Assembly (NCBI RefSeq): GCF_030936135.1
Contig: NC_082612.1
Coordinates: forward strand, 13,499,001 to 13,563,000
DNA from: Gavia stellata
Taxonomy: Eukaryota > Chordata > Aves > Gaviiformes > Gaviidae
Length of the DNA: 64,000 bases
Direction of reading: 5' to 3'
The notes beneath the pieces were generated by a model. The model ran no database searches, had not been told where the DNA came from, and worked only from the letters and a program-made list of their open reading frames with translations. Below are positions 1-12,258 of the stretch, in pieces. The position numbers were made by a program, and so were the translations under genes. Numbering within the stretch: the first letter of the stretch is position 1; every line of letters starts with the position of its first letter.

Positions 1-110
1 AGACTTCAAAGCACTTCACACATTACAGAGATTATTCTCCTTTTTTCATGGGTAAGTGCACTAAGATACAGGACAGGCAGGCCAACATTTTTGCAAATGC
101 AGTGCCTGAA
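1..110 (+). repeat. Possible ancient CR1/L3- or MIR-type fragment cut by the window edge
   Basis: CTTCAAAGCACTTCACACAT, then GAGATTATTCTCC and TTCATGGGTAAGTGCACT, follow the order of the old repeat (tctcaaagcactttacaaa, then attattctcc, then atgggtaagtg). The left part lies outside the window. Confidence 0.4.
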
Positions 111-3100
111 TAGCAGAACTCAGACTCGCGTGCAGGGCAGTCTGCCCTGGGATTTCTCCAGGGACTCCCATGTTTGCTGCTCCCCAGCTCGTGGGTCCTC
201 ACCCCTGCCACTGGGACAGATCAGGATATTGTGCTAACACACATTAAGGAAATCAGCACTGATATCCATTTTCCATAGGGTACATTAGCCGCTGCCCCAC
301 AATCAGCTGAGTTGTAATTGCTGCAGGGATCCGGGGCACCGAGCTGTAAAAGATAGTCTCTGTTTCTGCCTAATTTTATTCTGCCTGCACTTGTGAATGA
401 AGCTCTTTGCTTTCTAGCATCCTGAATGGAACCCTAAAATGGAACCCTACATAAAAATTTCAGACTTTTCAGATAGGTATCGCTATTCATGTTAGACACC
501 CAACCTTAATGGAAGTGGCTTGACTAAAATCACAGAAGAAATCAGTACAAAACCAAATCATACACTCCTGTCCCTGTTACAGTTACCTGGCATACAGAGG
601 TCTCTCTGACTGAATGAAGCCAGTGTCTGGAGTTTAAGCCCAGAATCAGAACTCACCAGCTAAATAATACTGTCCTCTAGGAAAAAATAATACCAACTGA
701 ACATGAATTTACTAATCAGTATTCAGCAAATGCTGAAACTATAATTCACTCCAAATGTAGGAAAGAAAGAAAAAACACTTTCCTTCTATGGGGTTTCATT
801 ACAGCAATTCCAACAAGCAAAAATGCATTATAGCCACTGACATTCAGTAAAAAACCTGGACTTTTTGAAAATTCACTACCTTTTTCCCAGGATATTTAAT
901 TTATTGATTGAATGCCATTTTTAAAGCATGCAGTTTTCATTTTTTGTTACTATTAATAATTTTTTTCCTTTCAACTTATTTCTGGTTTTATATCCTTCAA
1001 CCCTGGTCCCCATTATAGTTCTAGATCTGAAAGTTGATATTTAACAGCTGTGCATACTTGCTCAGGTATTTAAAAAGTCTTGCAGACAGCTGTTCCTAAT
1101 TTTTTCAGTATTTTCCTCATATATTTCATAGCATTTCTTTTCCATCTTCACATTTCCTCTTGTGTGCCCCTGATCCTCCAAAAACCATGCTTTACCTCCA
1201 CACCATAAACAATGAAGCCCTAAGTAAATCCTTAAGTAGTCAAGCTAATGGGAAAAAAAAAAAAGAATAATTGTCATGTAATATTACTAGTAGACAGAAA
1301 AAATTTTTTTCCATTCCAAAACACAGAACTATTTGGCTGTTTCAACTACTGTATTTTCAAGTCTAACCCAGAACTCAACAATATCTCTTTAAAAGGATAT
1401 TTGAACATAGGTTTTCAGGAAATATGCACTTTCAGGTAACTTGTACAAAATCAGACACAGAAGGGGATCAGAGGGAGAAGGGGAATACTGAGGAAAAGGC
1501 AGCGGGCTACCAGAGGAAAGGACCAGAAGAAAAGGAGGCTACCAGCAGAGGAAGAGTCTTAAGGGAAATTTTACCTTAAATTTTACTTTTCCATGATCTA
1601 GACACAAAAAGCCCTCACAGCAGTTAACCTGCAAAGTGGGGCTTTCTGATTAATTAGGGATCCCCCCCTGCAAAAAAATAAGACTCATTTTTATTTCTGA
1701 AAATTTAGTTCAAAAAATACCAAATGCTTTACAATGACACTGTCACTTTTCTTGCAGGTGTCCAGCTGTATCTTCTTGATGGTCCAAGTCTTGAAGGCCT
1801 CATGGCCAAACATACATAATCTTATGGACGAAAATTAATTTTTTAGACCTTTTACACCCTTGTTGAGCTCCTAGCTTCTTAGAAATCAATTTTTTGGAGG
1901 ATTAGCTTGCTATTAAACATTTTTCACCAATAATCTGGTTCAGCTAGAGTTTTTATTTAATGAGCTTTATTAATCATTAATCAAGTTTCCTATAGCTCCA
2001 TTTTACTGAAAGAATGACATCTTTATAGACTATTCTTGCCACATTTTTTATACACCAGTTACAGGTACACCAAATGGGTAAACACATTTTGAGGAAGTGA
2101 GATAATCTTATCAATAAATCCAAGATGGCCACTTAAAGGTAAGTACTTTTCCCCTTTAGGTACCTGCTTTCAAGTCCACATTCACACTTCTGTGTTCAGC
2201 ACTCCTAAAGCTTCAGATTACGGATTTTTCTGGGACTACCCTGTGCCTAAGTACGATATTTCTGGCTTTTACGTTTGAGCAAAGCTTATTCAGCCACTCG
2301 AGGAAAATACTTCCATTATTCTTTTGTGCTAATGTATCATCCATGCTAAAGGTTGAAAATAGAAATCTGGCAATAATTGGAAATTTCTGTGGAGAAACCT
2401 GAATCTGGTTGCCCTTAAAATAAATTCAACATTATGATATTCCCACTATTGCATTCATTTTCATCAGCCTCCTCCACATTTTGTGCATCAGACCTTCCCC
2501 TTTGCATGGAAGGCTCTGGAGAGCACAGCTGCATGGTGGAGGCATTTAACTACCAAACCATGACCAAGGCACTAGCGTATAACCCTGTGGTGACAAATAA
2601 AGACAACAGACCACTATGCCTAAGACTGTTGGGGTTATTCTGTTTTCTAAAACTTCCTGGAATATTCCCCCAGTAAAATAGAAATCAAATACATTTTGGG
2701 TTGGACTGAGAACAGTATCTTGTCTTTGAGTAGAAAGAACAGGTAGAGGTGAGGCAATTTTGTCCATGTATGAAGGAAGATAATCAGGAATTTGAAGGCA
2801 GACAGCACTGCCAAAGCAGATGAGCAGGCCCTGGCTGAGAAAGGCATTTCTCCTATTGCTCCTTGCTTGTAGTGCTATTACTCTCACATTAAAATCCAGC
2901 AGGGGAAAGTACTGAAGCAGACTTTGCTAAAAGGCAAAGGGGGGGGAAAAAGAAGGTTTACTAAGAAAACATGGTCTGCTAGAGCCCTAAAAACTGAGCA
3001 GCTCTTACTTAGAGCACCCAATATCTCCAGGGAAGTGCTGTGCATCACAGCTCTGACTCACATTAATGGGGTTCAGCTGCAGCTGGGCTCATGGGATCTG

Positions 3101-5584
3101 ACAGTGCACAGCATCTCAAGAATTTTCCAGCACCCAAATAGTCAAGCTGGGAAGTAAGGTAACAGAGGGCGTGAAAAGCACACACAAAAATAAGAAACAT
3201 GACAACACGGCAAATTAAAGGCTAAAGATGATTTACATAAAACAAAGAACTGATAAAATGATGGAGAGGAGAAAAAAATAAAGTGTATAAAATCAGGAAG
3301 CAGATGCTAGAAGGATCACAGTTTTTAATGATCTAGCAGAAGGAATAGCTAATGGCAATGACTTCCTAAAAATCTTTGAGAACAGGCCCAGTCTCAAAGG
3401 GCTGCAGTGGAGGAAATAAACTGCCCGTCTTTAGGAAGGAAACCCCAACAATTGAAAAGACCAGAAATTGGAAACGTACATTCCAGCCATTGACAGATGT
3501 GCAGTCTCAGCAACTTTGAAGTATGTTGGGAGAAAACAGACCTAACAACCTGGACAGCAAAAAAAATGGGAAATGTTGGGTAGTGGGGGGTAGAAGGAAG
3601 TAACACTGCCCAAACACTGTTCCCTTGCCATCATGATTATGTCAGTTGTATTAATAAAAGTATCCTCTATCATTCACTAAGGCAGAAAATATTTATTAAA
3701 TACTAAAAGCAAAATTATAGCCCTCTCTCTCCTTGTCGTTCTGCCTATACTTAAGAAGCCATTGAACACAATGGGATTATTTAATGATTTCAATTTTGAT
3801 TTTCAATGTTGGGCATGCCACAACATTTCCATTTTTATACTCTTCAAAATTAATGATGCAGGACAGCTGGGATGTGACCTTCCAGACTGCAACCACTGAA
3901 GTAACAAAACAGGATTTGGTCTGATATGTCAACATCAACCTGGTGCTCTTGACATCATCTGCTCAGCAACACCATCAGCACAAGCTCTTCCAGTAGCTTT
4001 AGGCAGAATTCCTTATTGCTGTCTTATGCTGGTTTGACCAATAGTAAATGACTGCAAAATATCTGTGAGGTCTGGGTTTCGGGCTTTGCAAAGAAGGCTC
4101 CTGGCAGGAAATCTAGGAGTTGGTGCCAGGTCAAGAACAGGGATTGGGAATATGTCAGGATGAGGAGAAGATGCAGCTATAAGTACGCCGGTGCCCTGGC
4201 TGCGCCCCAGCTCTGGTTCTGTGCCACCCCTATCAAGTGCGGTATCGCTTAGGGGAGCAGAAAGAGCTACCTTGGCAACACAGCAACAGGAGAGGAACAA
4301 GATGCCTCACCCAGACCTTTCCAATGGGCTGTGCAAGAGCTTAGGCATGGACTAGGTAACTATGGGTTCTCCAGCATCAGAGCAGTTCTGCTGAGCTGCT
4401 AGCATCAGGGTTTGAATCGCTGTCACTAGCACACTCATATTCAATAGACAAGAAATTAATCCTGAAAGGATCCTTCTGCTGATGCTCATTTTCATCAGCT
4501 TGCATTTCATTGAATGTCATTCATTTGCATTGTGTGTCACTGCATTACTATACTTATCCAGCCATTAATTGCAGAGCTGGTGCCTAACAGCAGATCAGCC
4601 TGCTGTTCTCTCTGCCTGCCTAGAAAACTCCAGTACCCACGTAGGCTGGGAAAGCTGTAACCAGAAAGAGCAGCAGCCAGAAGCTGTGGTAGCCTCCAAG
4701 TAGACAGTCTTGGTACACAGTGACTCTAAGTGGGTTTTTGGATCTAGAAGCACTACGGGTGACAACTCTGCAGCCAGTTGCTCTTTTGGCCTCACTGCCT
4801 TTTTCTTCTCTAGTGTCTTTTAACCTGCCTGTCAGCCAACTTGCTCTGCTTTTAGCACAAGATTTGAAACAGGAGTGGCTCAGCCTACAAAGACTGAAAA
4901 GCAGCTGCCCAAGCATGGCAGCTTTCAAAAAAAGAGGGATGTAAAACTTGCAAGCAACATTTAATAAATCTCTGCATTATTTTAACCAATACTTAAGGCC
5001 AAACAGAAGAGATGTCAAGTGTGAGGTGCAGTGTATTTGTGGAGCGTTGTTTATAAAACTCGGTCTCTCTGAGCAGCTCCCAGATTGGTGCTGCAGCCTT
5101 GAGGTTACACACTGCTGTTTTTCTGTGACAGCTTAACAGATCTGCAAAGCGACTGAAGGAGCAGGGCAGCTCCAGCTCTGCCCCTTGTCCCATCACGGTC
5201 CACCTCATGCCTGCCTGCGCAGGACTGCCAGGTGCCTGGGGCCATGCTAGGAGCCATGCCTTGTGGCTCTGCACAGCGTGATTGCACTGGGCATCACTGT
5301 GGCTACAGCTGAAGAAGGGGCTCCTCTGAGTATCATCTGCCATTCGTGTTGTCACTAGAGAATTAGGAAGATCAGCTCTGTCAAAGACCCCTCTGACATC
5401 CCGGAAACGGCTTAATGCACTCCATCAATTCTGTGAGAGACTTGTGTCAAACAAAATTCAAAGGTTGAGAGCACACACAGGTTAAGAAGAAGCTAGAAGC
5501 TTTCCACCAGCCAGCAGGGTCCACACACCACACTACTTCCCTGGAAGCTACAGGTAAAGAGATAAGCATGGGACCTAATGCAGC

Positions 5585-5630
5585 TGCATGCGTGCGTGCG
5601 TGCGCACACACCCACCCACACCCCCACACC
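5585..5630. repeat. (TGCG)n / (CA,CCCA)n simple repeat
   Basis: TGCATGCG is followed by TGCG units and then a CACA/CCCA tract. The first 27 bases (5585-5611) alternate pyrimidine and purine without a break. Confidence 0.9.
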
Positions 5631-8033
5631 CTGCCATGACTTGTTCTCGTTTCAATGTAAATAATACCCATGCATCACAGAAGAACTAATCCCAGGCATG
5701 CAAAGACTGCACTGCTGCCTTCTGCTTTGCAAAAGGAATACAGCTCTGCAAGAGCAGGAGGCACCAGAGGCCCTTCTCTTCACCCTATACCTCACCCATC
5801 TGGGGTAAGCGAACAATGTAGGTAAGAGCCTGTGATTAACGAGCAACAAACTCTCGCACGAGCACACTTATTTTCCATTCTTTAGCATCAGGAGGTACAT
5901 TTCAGGCCTATTTGGTCCTCTACCAGAAGCAATGTTGTATAGGCCCTAATTGCTGTTCTCCATAGTTAAGTCTTTTACGGACAAACATAACTGTTATGCC
6001 TGCACTATCACCAGCATGCATCTGACTTAGAAGTATAGGTCCAATCCTACCATCACTGAAAACCTGAGAGTCAATACTCTATTCTCTCCCCATTTTTAAT
6101 AAGGCTCTCATCACTGTAAGTACCTACTGCCTTCCAGAAGTATATTAAATGATGCAGCAAAGTCATCTCATTTTCATTCCAACTGGAAACTGATGCATGG
6201 GATTTTAATTATTGATTCATTGTTGGTTTGTTGGTTTCATTTTTTAAAACATACTGCTCTGTGCATGCCTGTTATTGAAAACAAGCTCTGCCTACACCGA
6301 GCAGCTGCAGGATCACACACTGTGGGAAACAGCTCACATGGTGTTTGATGTACTGTACCACAAATCTCTTGCTTTGATTTAGCACCTTTCTTTGGATTCA
6401 TGTGAGTTGTTCTTTGCTGGTACTGTTGTGGTTTTTAGGAAATTAAGAATCAAAACAAAGACTAAAAACTATTCAAAAGAATTTAGAGCAGAAAATCATT
6501 TTCTTTTAGAATATGTGGCAATCAAAAAAGGAACTTTAATTAAGAGGAACTGAAGAAACAAAAGGGCTGATCTTTCAAAACTAGAGATCCTTGATGAACT
6601 TCAGGATCAGACATTTCAAAGACTTCAACCACTTCAAAGTCACGTGTCCCAGATTTATGTGCCAAAGTTTTCATACCCCCATCGTTGCAAAAAGCCAGGG
6701 CTAGTCCCTCAGCTAGTTGTCAACTGGTGAATGCAGATTGAATTCAGTGTAGCCATACTGGTTTACACAAACTGAGAGCCTCATCCTTAGATTTGTGTGC
6801 TTGTACAAGCTGTAATTCTTCATCCAAATCAATAGGCTGTAGAGTTCATTTTCATTAGGATTAGTTTTCACTTAAGAGTTCATATGATGAGATGTATATG
6901 TTACATCCTGAAGAATATGCACAGCTGTGTGAACAACATCAATAGTTCCCCTAGGTTTAGAGATCATTTTTGAGGACTTGGCCATATGTGTTTCCAAGAC
7001 CCTGGAATGTCAAGTATAAGAAAAATGGAAAAAAGTAATTTTATACCTAGAAAAAAAGAGGGAGTAAAGTGCTCACAACTCTCACCATAAGCAACGATTA
7101 ATCTGATCTTTTAACCAGCCACCTCTGTCTGGCTAATACACAGGGGAACTACAACTGTACCTGCCACAACAGGATTTGGAAGCCCTGCTAGCAAGCTGAA
7201 TCAGCAGATGCAATCATCTATCTTGCCAAAAATGATTCAACTGAAAGCCCCCCTAGCTACAGCAGCACAGAGCTCTGCAAGTAAACTAGTCAGCTCAGAG
7301 CTCCATATTGCTGCAGCTAGCCTGTTTCCAGCATCTAAGCTACCCAAGTGTGATGTGTGTATATCGCATGAAGGAGTAACCTTGCCCTCAGATGTGCCCT
7401 CGCGCACAGTTTCTCTTTGACTTCAACTTTGTAGTAAGGCATAGTAGTTTACTGCTGCCTCACACTACCTTCTGTGGCCAGTAAGGAAAGGAGTCTTTAC
7501 TCTCCTCTTTACTCCAATGTCCTCTCACATTTCTCACCCATCTGCTCTGGAGAAGAAAGGTGCCTAGCACATTTGAATCAATCCCCCATAGAGACTGCTT
7601 CCTACCGCAGGTATGTGGTCCAAGGCATAATGTCATCCTTAAAGGTTATGCCCATCCCGTTCACTTTCTTTAAGAAAAAAAAAAAACACTTTTAATGTTT
7701 TTCTCCTGAGAGAGAAAATGACCTTTCATTGCAGAAAAACATACTAGCTGCACCATTAATGCTGAGGACTCAAGTCCCCACTGCTTTGATTGAAGAGCTG
7801 TGTGAACAGCCAGCCTCCTCTCACTGCTGTAAAACTGGAATGCTGCATTTTGTGTGGCTCACACTAGTTGCTGTCAGTCGCACTTAATGCAAATGGTACA
7901 TATGCCAGTCACTGTACATTGTAGGATTTCCTTTTATTTAATAGAAAGACCCCTTTCCACCCAAAAGTCATGACATTTAATGTGCCACATCAAGGAATGC
8001 CAGACATGGTCTGGTATCAACGGTTTCAATATT

Positions 8034-8068
8034 ACATATGTACCTGTATTTCTAGTAGGCACATATGT
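8034..8068. repeat. Inverted repeat, 12-bp arms, 11-bp loop
   Basis: Arms ACATATGTACCT (8034-8045) and AGGCACATATGT (8057-8068) pair at 11 of 12 positions. Function unknown. The stem is too short for a typical pre-miRNA. Confidence 0.8.
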
Positions 8069-9429
8069 TAGAGAAAACCTTTTAACAACATATGATATGC
8101 CATCATTATTAAAGTACCTCATCACCTTGTTTATGACACTCAATTTAACGGATATAGTTCATTATTACTCAAGTAGCTCTGCACAGAGATGTTTTTCCTA
8201 CTCCAGATACAAAAGGTAAGTGTTTGGCCAATTAAGCCATTTGAATAGATAAGTATCCTTGATCATCTTCGTTCACATACTTGCAGATCTTCATTCCTAA
8301 AATAAAGCTCTGACTATATGGGGGTGTGGGGGAATACTGTGTTTCTCTATTTCTTGCCTTTTTGTGACAGAAAACGCACACTTTGGAATAATGAATAATC
8401 CTTTTTATTGTGATGACTAGTTGTAAAAAGAAACCTATACTATGGATTACTGTAGGGATGTACAGGCTTGCCTCCATTTAGCTTTGGTTTAACATATTAA
8501 ACTCTTGAATGTCACCCAAAGTATACAGACTACTTCACAAACTTTAATACCCAGGACATTAATAGCAGGTATTAATTATACAACCTACCTGCTTTTTGAA
8601 GACATATATCTGGGTATCACAGATGATGCCTGAAGAAACCCAGGCACTCGTGGAATGTCTCAGGACCGGAGGTTCCTGCAGACTGGAATTAACTACTGCT
8701 GTCGCACATCTCCTTCCAGCTCCGTAACAGCAGGGATGAGTACTGGTCTGTACAGGGTAGCACAGACAGAACAACACCTGTAAGTTTTATTTCATATGCA
8801 TTTCTACTAGTTGCTCTATATATACTCATGGCTTCAAAATTGCCAAGGTTGTAACACCTCTTGGTTTAGTATTTCTTTGCCATAATACTACATTACAGTA
8901 TTAGTAGATACTTTCCTCCCTAAAATGCCCCAAGTCCAGCATGTTACTACTTCCTCAAGTGAGGAGGGACTGTATGATCTTCCATGCATTCACCAGGATG
9001 TATTTGAAAGCCGTTGTCCTGCACGGTGGAACAAAACTGACTTTTCCATGTCTTAGTAAGCTCACATGTAAGTGCCTGTCTTCAGCAAGGCTCAGCCCCA
9101 TGACTACTGCCCCCCCGCAATCTGCAGCAACGAGCACAGCCTTTGAAACTGGTGGGAAACTGAGGCACAAACCCAATGCAATATGAGGGAATCAATCTTG
9201 CAGAGGAATGTAAAAACAAGATCAGTATGCATAACAATGTTATTCAACGTTAATAACTTGCAGGATGTTTTTCAGTTAAAGATGGTCAAATTAACAGCTA
9301 AGCTGGCATTTGAAATTCAGGGGGAAACTCGTGTTGCTCAGGTCTAGTATTTGGATGTTTATAAGTCAGTCATACTTATTTTTTTACGGAGACGTGGCCC
9401 TTCCTGCCCCATTTCCAAGACAAGCCAAG

Positions 9430-10060
9430 CGTGAGTGTATCTGCCTGCAACACCAAGCCGAGCCCTGCTGCTTTCCACCAGCCAAACGCCCCCGCTCCCA
9501 CCGCGGCCTCGCCGGCTCAAAATGGCTGCAGTCAGGAATATTGTAGTGATAGCTTATTGTCTGAAATTCTTGTCAACAGAAGAAGGCCTGGAAACAACCT
9601 CGGTGTACCCCAGCCTTTGGTGGTTGTTCTTATCAGCAGGACTGCTGGTGAGGGACTGGGATTCTGCTTCTGGTGTTTTCTTTGCCAGAAAGAGGCGTCC
9701 CTCCGCGTGCTGCCAGAGGAGGAAGGCCAGGCCAGGCCGCTCCTCCGGCTCTGCCACAAGGCCCCTGCCCTCAGACCCCATCTTCCCAGGGGAAAAGCCC
9801 ACCTTTTCTCAACACACTCCCACACACCAGACACCATCACACAGCGGGCGGGCCAGGAGCCACCCTCGGCCAGGGGCCCATGCACAGGCTCCAGCCCATC
9901 CCCGCTGGGCAAGACCCGGCATCCCCTGGGCCTGAGGGCCCCGGGCCGGGCTGAAATGGGGCCCTGGCAGGGCAGGGAGGCCCCAGGTGGGGCTGGGCTG
10001 GCCAGGGCAGGCTGTAAAACACTGCAGCCCAGCGTTAGCAATACCACCTGTGCAGGTGCA
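9430..10060. other. GC-rich patch, possible orphan CpG island
   Basis: This is an abrupt GC-rich block in AT-rich surroundings. The CpG-dense core is at about 9485-9516, followed immediately by AAAATGGCTGC at 9519-9529, which resembles a YY1 site. Overlapping open frames on both strands (up to 210 codons) show no recognisable protein domain. One copy of the 42-bp inverted duplication lies inside it. It could be a promoter or enhancer of an unannotated non-coding transcript, or only a compositional patch. Confidence 0.4.
9627..9668 (+). repeat. 42-bp inverted duplication, copy 1
   Basis: This block begins TTCTTATCAGCAGG and ends GGGATTCTGCT. Its reverse complement recurs at 11221-11262 with one difference in 42 (C here at 9642, T in the other copy read on the minus strand). 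Similarity stops abruptly at both ends. It contains the short palindrome CAGCAG-GA-CTGCTG. It matches no repeat family I recognise. Confidence 0.9.
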
Positions 10061-11220
10061 TGACATGGCGCTGCACAGGCCTACTGGTAGCTACCCACCC
10101 TGGCTGCCTCCTTTCGTGAAAAACCCACGCTGTCTGATTTACCTTCACATGCAAGCTGGTGATGGGTAGTTAAATGGGACATTTACCGAGTGAGAAGTGC
10201 ATAATTAACAAACAGTCACCATGTACGTTTGGAAATCTGTGACCAAAGACGGAAGAGGTGCATGAACCACTAAAATAAGTGGTTTGTCCAGCTCATTAGC
10301 TGATCATCGATGGTTTGGGGGTTCTTGGATGCCCTATCAACATTATAAACAGTGCCACTTACATTACATCTTTTGTAGTGCGGTGTTACAAATGCTAATT
10401 TATGCCTAGAAAGTAATAGCTTCATTTCTTACCTCATGGAGAAGCAGATGAGTGAAAGCATACTTCTGCAGAGCAGAGGCAATTATCGGGCGCTCAATGA
10501 CTATTGGCTTTTGCATTTGCCAAAACACATCCCAGGACTCTGCTAGGGTGCTTTAGGAGAAAACAAGGACATTCAGATCCTAATACAAAGCACACAAAAA
10601 GGGGCAGGGGGGAGATGGAGGAGGGAATCACATTAAGCACCAGATCAGCCATCACCGCTCATCCCTACAGCAGGCATGAGAGCACTGCTACCTGGGTCCT
10701 CTCAAGCAAAAGGCATTTCAAAGGCAGGAAATAAAAACCAAAATGAATTCGGAGAAATCCTCGTGTGCAGGAGAGGAAAGAAAGAGCTGCAGATTCAGAT
10801 GGGCAGCTGTCGCACAGGGGTCCCATCCTGCACAAAGGGGCCCTCAGTCGCTGCTGCTGCCAGCACAGCTGTGGGGGTCAAACCCTGCTCCGACTTCTTC
10901 CCCTCACAGAAGCAGTGAGGGGTTTTCCTTTGGGAACTGGGGAGAAGAGAGCTTCTACTCATCCCAGTGAGTCTTACGCTGATGCAACAGGTGAATATTT
11001 GGGGGGTTGCTTTTGGTCACTCGTGCTTGCCAGAGAGAAAAAAAATATGCATTTTAGGCTGTCAGTGGCAGAGGTTTCATTGGGTTTTCTGCCAAGAAGG
11101 GTCCTGACAGTCCAAGCACTATTCCAGCTAAACAATGCATTTCTGAAAGCCTTAAATAAAAGAAAGGTCTTGCTGGAAATAGCATGGGGAACTCTTACTC
11201 TCCAAGGATGTATTTTTTCT

Positions 11221-11262
11221 AGCAGAATCCCAGTCCCTCACCAGCAATCCTGCTGATAAGAA
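11221..11262 (-). repeat. 42-bp inverted duplication, copy 2
   Basis: On the + strand this block starts AGCAGAATCCCAG and ends TGATAAGAA. It is the reverse complement of 9627-9668 with a single mismatch, 1,552 bp away. Flanks are unrelated between the two copies and no target-site duplication is visible. Confidence 0.9.
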
Positions 11263-11943
11263 AAAACGCATGTTCTAATTTGGAGCTAGCCACACTCAGA
11301 ATTTGGTGAAAGGGGAATATTGCCCAAATGGAGAACAGAAATGAGCCCCCAACAGCCCGTACTCTTCCCACCAGGCCAGACAGGGGTAGCACATGCGGCA
11401 CAAGCTCCCTTCCCATCAGGAGGTGAGGCAATGCTGTTTTAGCCAGACTTACTCTGCAATACGGCAGAACTATTCTCTCACTGGCCAGGTCTCATCCCTC
11501 CGAAAGAAACAATAAATGAGGGAAACAAGGGAAATGGCAGAAGAACTTTGCCTCACTTCCAGAAAAAAAGACAGCAGAAGACAGCAAAATCAGAAAAGGG
11601 AGAGTGATTTTAATAGCAGGGACCAGCACTGGCATCTAGTATCCCCACTGCGATAAAGGAGAAAACCTTTCCCTGGGAAATTTAAAGTCTGGGCTGCAGA
11701 CATTTTCATCTGCCACTTTAAAAAAATACTTTTATACTGCACGTCAGTATTTTCTGCTCTCTCCCTGTCATGTACAATTGCAACACCAATGGAAAGAGCC
11801 CCTGCCTCCATCTTGGATTAATACAAGTGACATTTCTCCTCAACTATTTTTATATAGCTACTGTCAGTCGCATCAACTTTAAAATCTCATTTTAGTCAGG
11901 ACAGCCTTGAAAATGCTACCGGACTTTTCTGGAAGTATCTACA

Positions 11944-12005
11944 AGTATTTTTATTTATTCTTATTTCTATTATTATTTTATTTTCTTTCTTTTTTTTTTT
12001 TTTTT
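11944..12005. repeat. T-rich low-complexity tract
   Basis: TTTATT/TTATTT units lead into a run of 16 T at 11990-12005. Read on the minus strand it could be an old poly(A) tail, but no element is recognised next to it. Confidence 0.85.
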
Positions 12006-12220
12006 ACAATTTCTCTTCCTGTAATCTGGCTGGCAATCCCATCAAGCAAGCAGAGAGCAAAGAAGCAAGACCTACAAGCTACAAAGTGTGGAATAATATC
12101 TAAATATCTCAATTTAAAAAGCACTTTTCATCTAAATGTCCTTCAAGCTTTAGATTTACCTTCTGGAGAGCTTGATCTATTTTTATTTCACAGAGTCAGG
12201 AGATCTTTCTCTGCCAATTG

Positions 12221-12258
12221 CTAGATGGTCAAAAGTTCAAAAGTTATTGACCAACTAG
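12221..12258. repeat. Inverted repeat, 12-bp arms, 14-bp loop
   Basis: Arms CTAGATGGTCAA (12221-12232) and TTGACCAACTAG (12247-12258) pair at 11 of 12 positions. The loop carries a repeated AAAGTT. TGGTCA, AGTTCA and TGACCA resemble nuclear-receptor half-sites. Confidence 0.75.

Larger units (their letters stand above)
1..9426. other. Intergenic, no gene recognised (left segment)
   Basis: All open frames are short, overlap on both strands and lack recognisable domains. The segment is AT-rich with few CpG. It holds an ancient repeat tail at the left edge, a TGCG/CACA tract at 5585-5630 and an inverted repeat at 8034-8068. A possible repeat tail sits near 9143-9180, where a short piece resembles GGGAAACTGAGGCACA. 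No tRNA, rRNA or spliced gene was found. Confidence 0.7.

Noticed and set aside
9431..10063. 210-codon and overlapping frames in the GC-rich patch
   Set aside because: Several frames on both strands are open at once, with no domain, which is typical of stop-poor GC-rich DNA.
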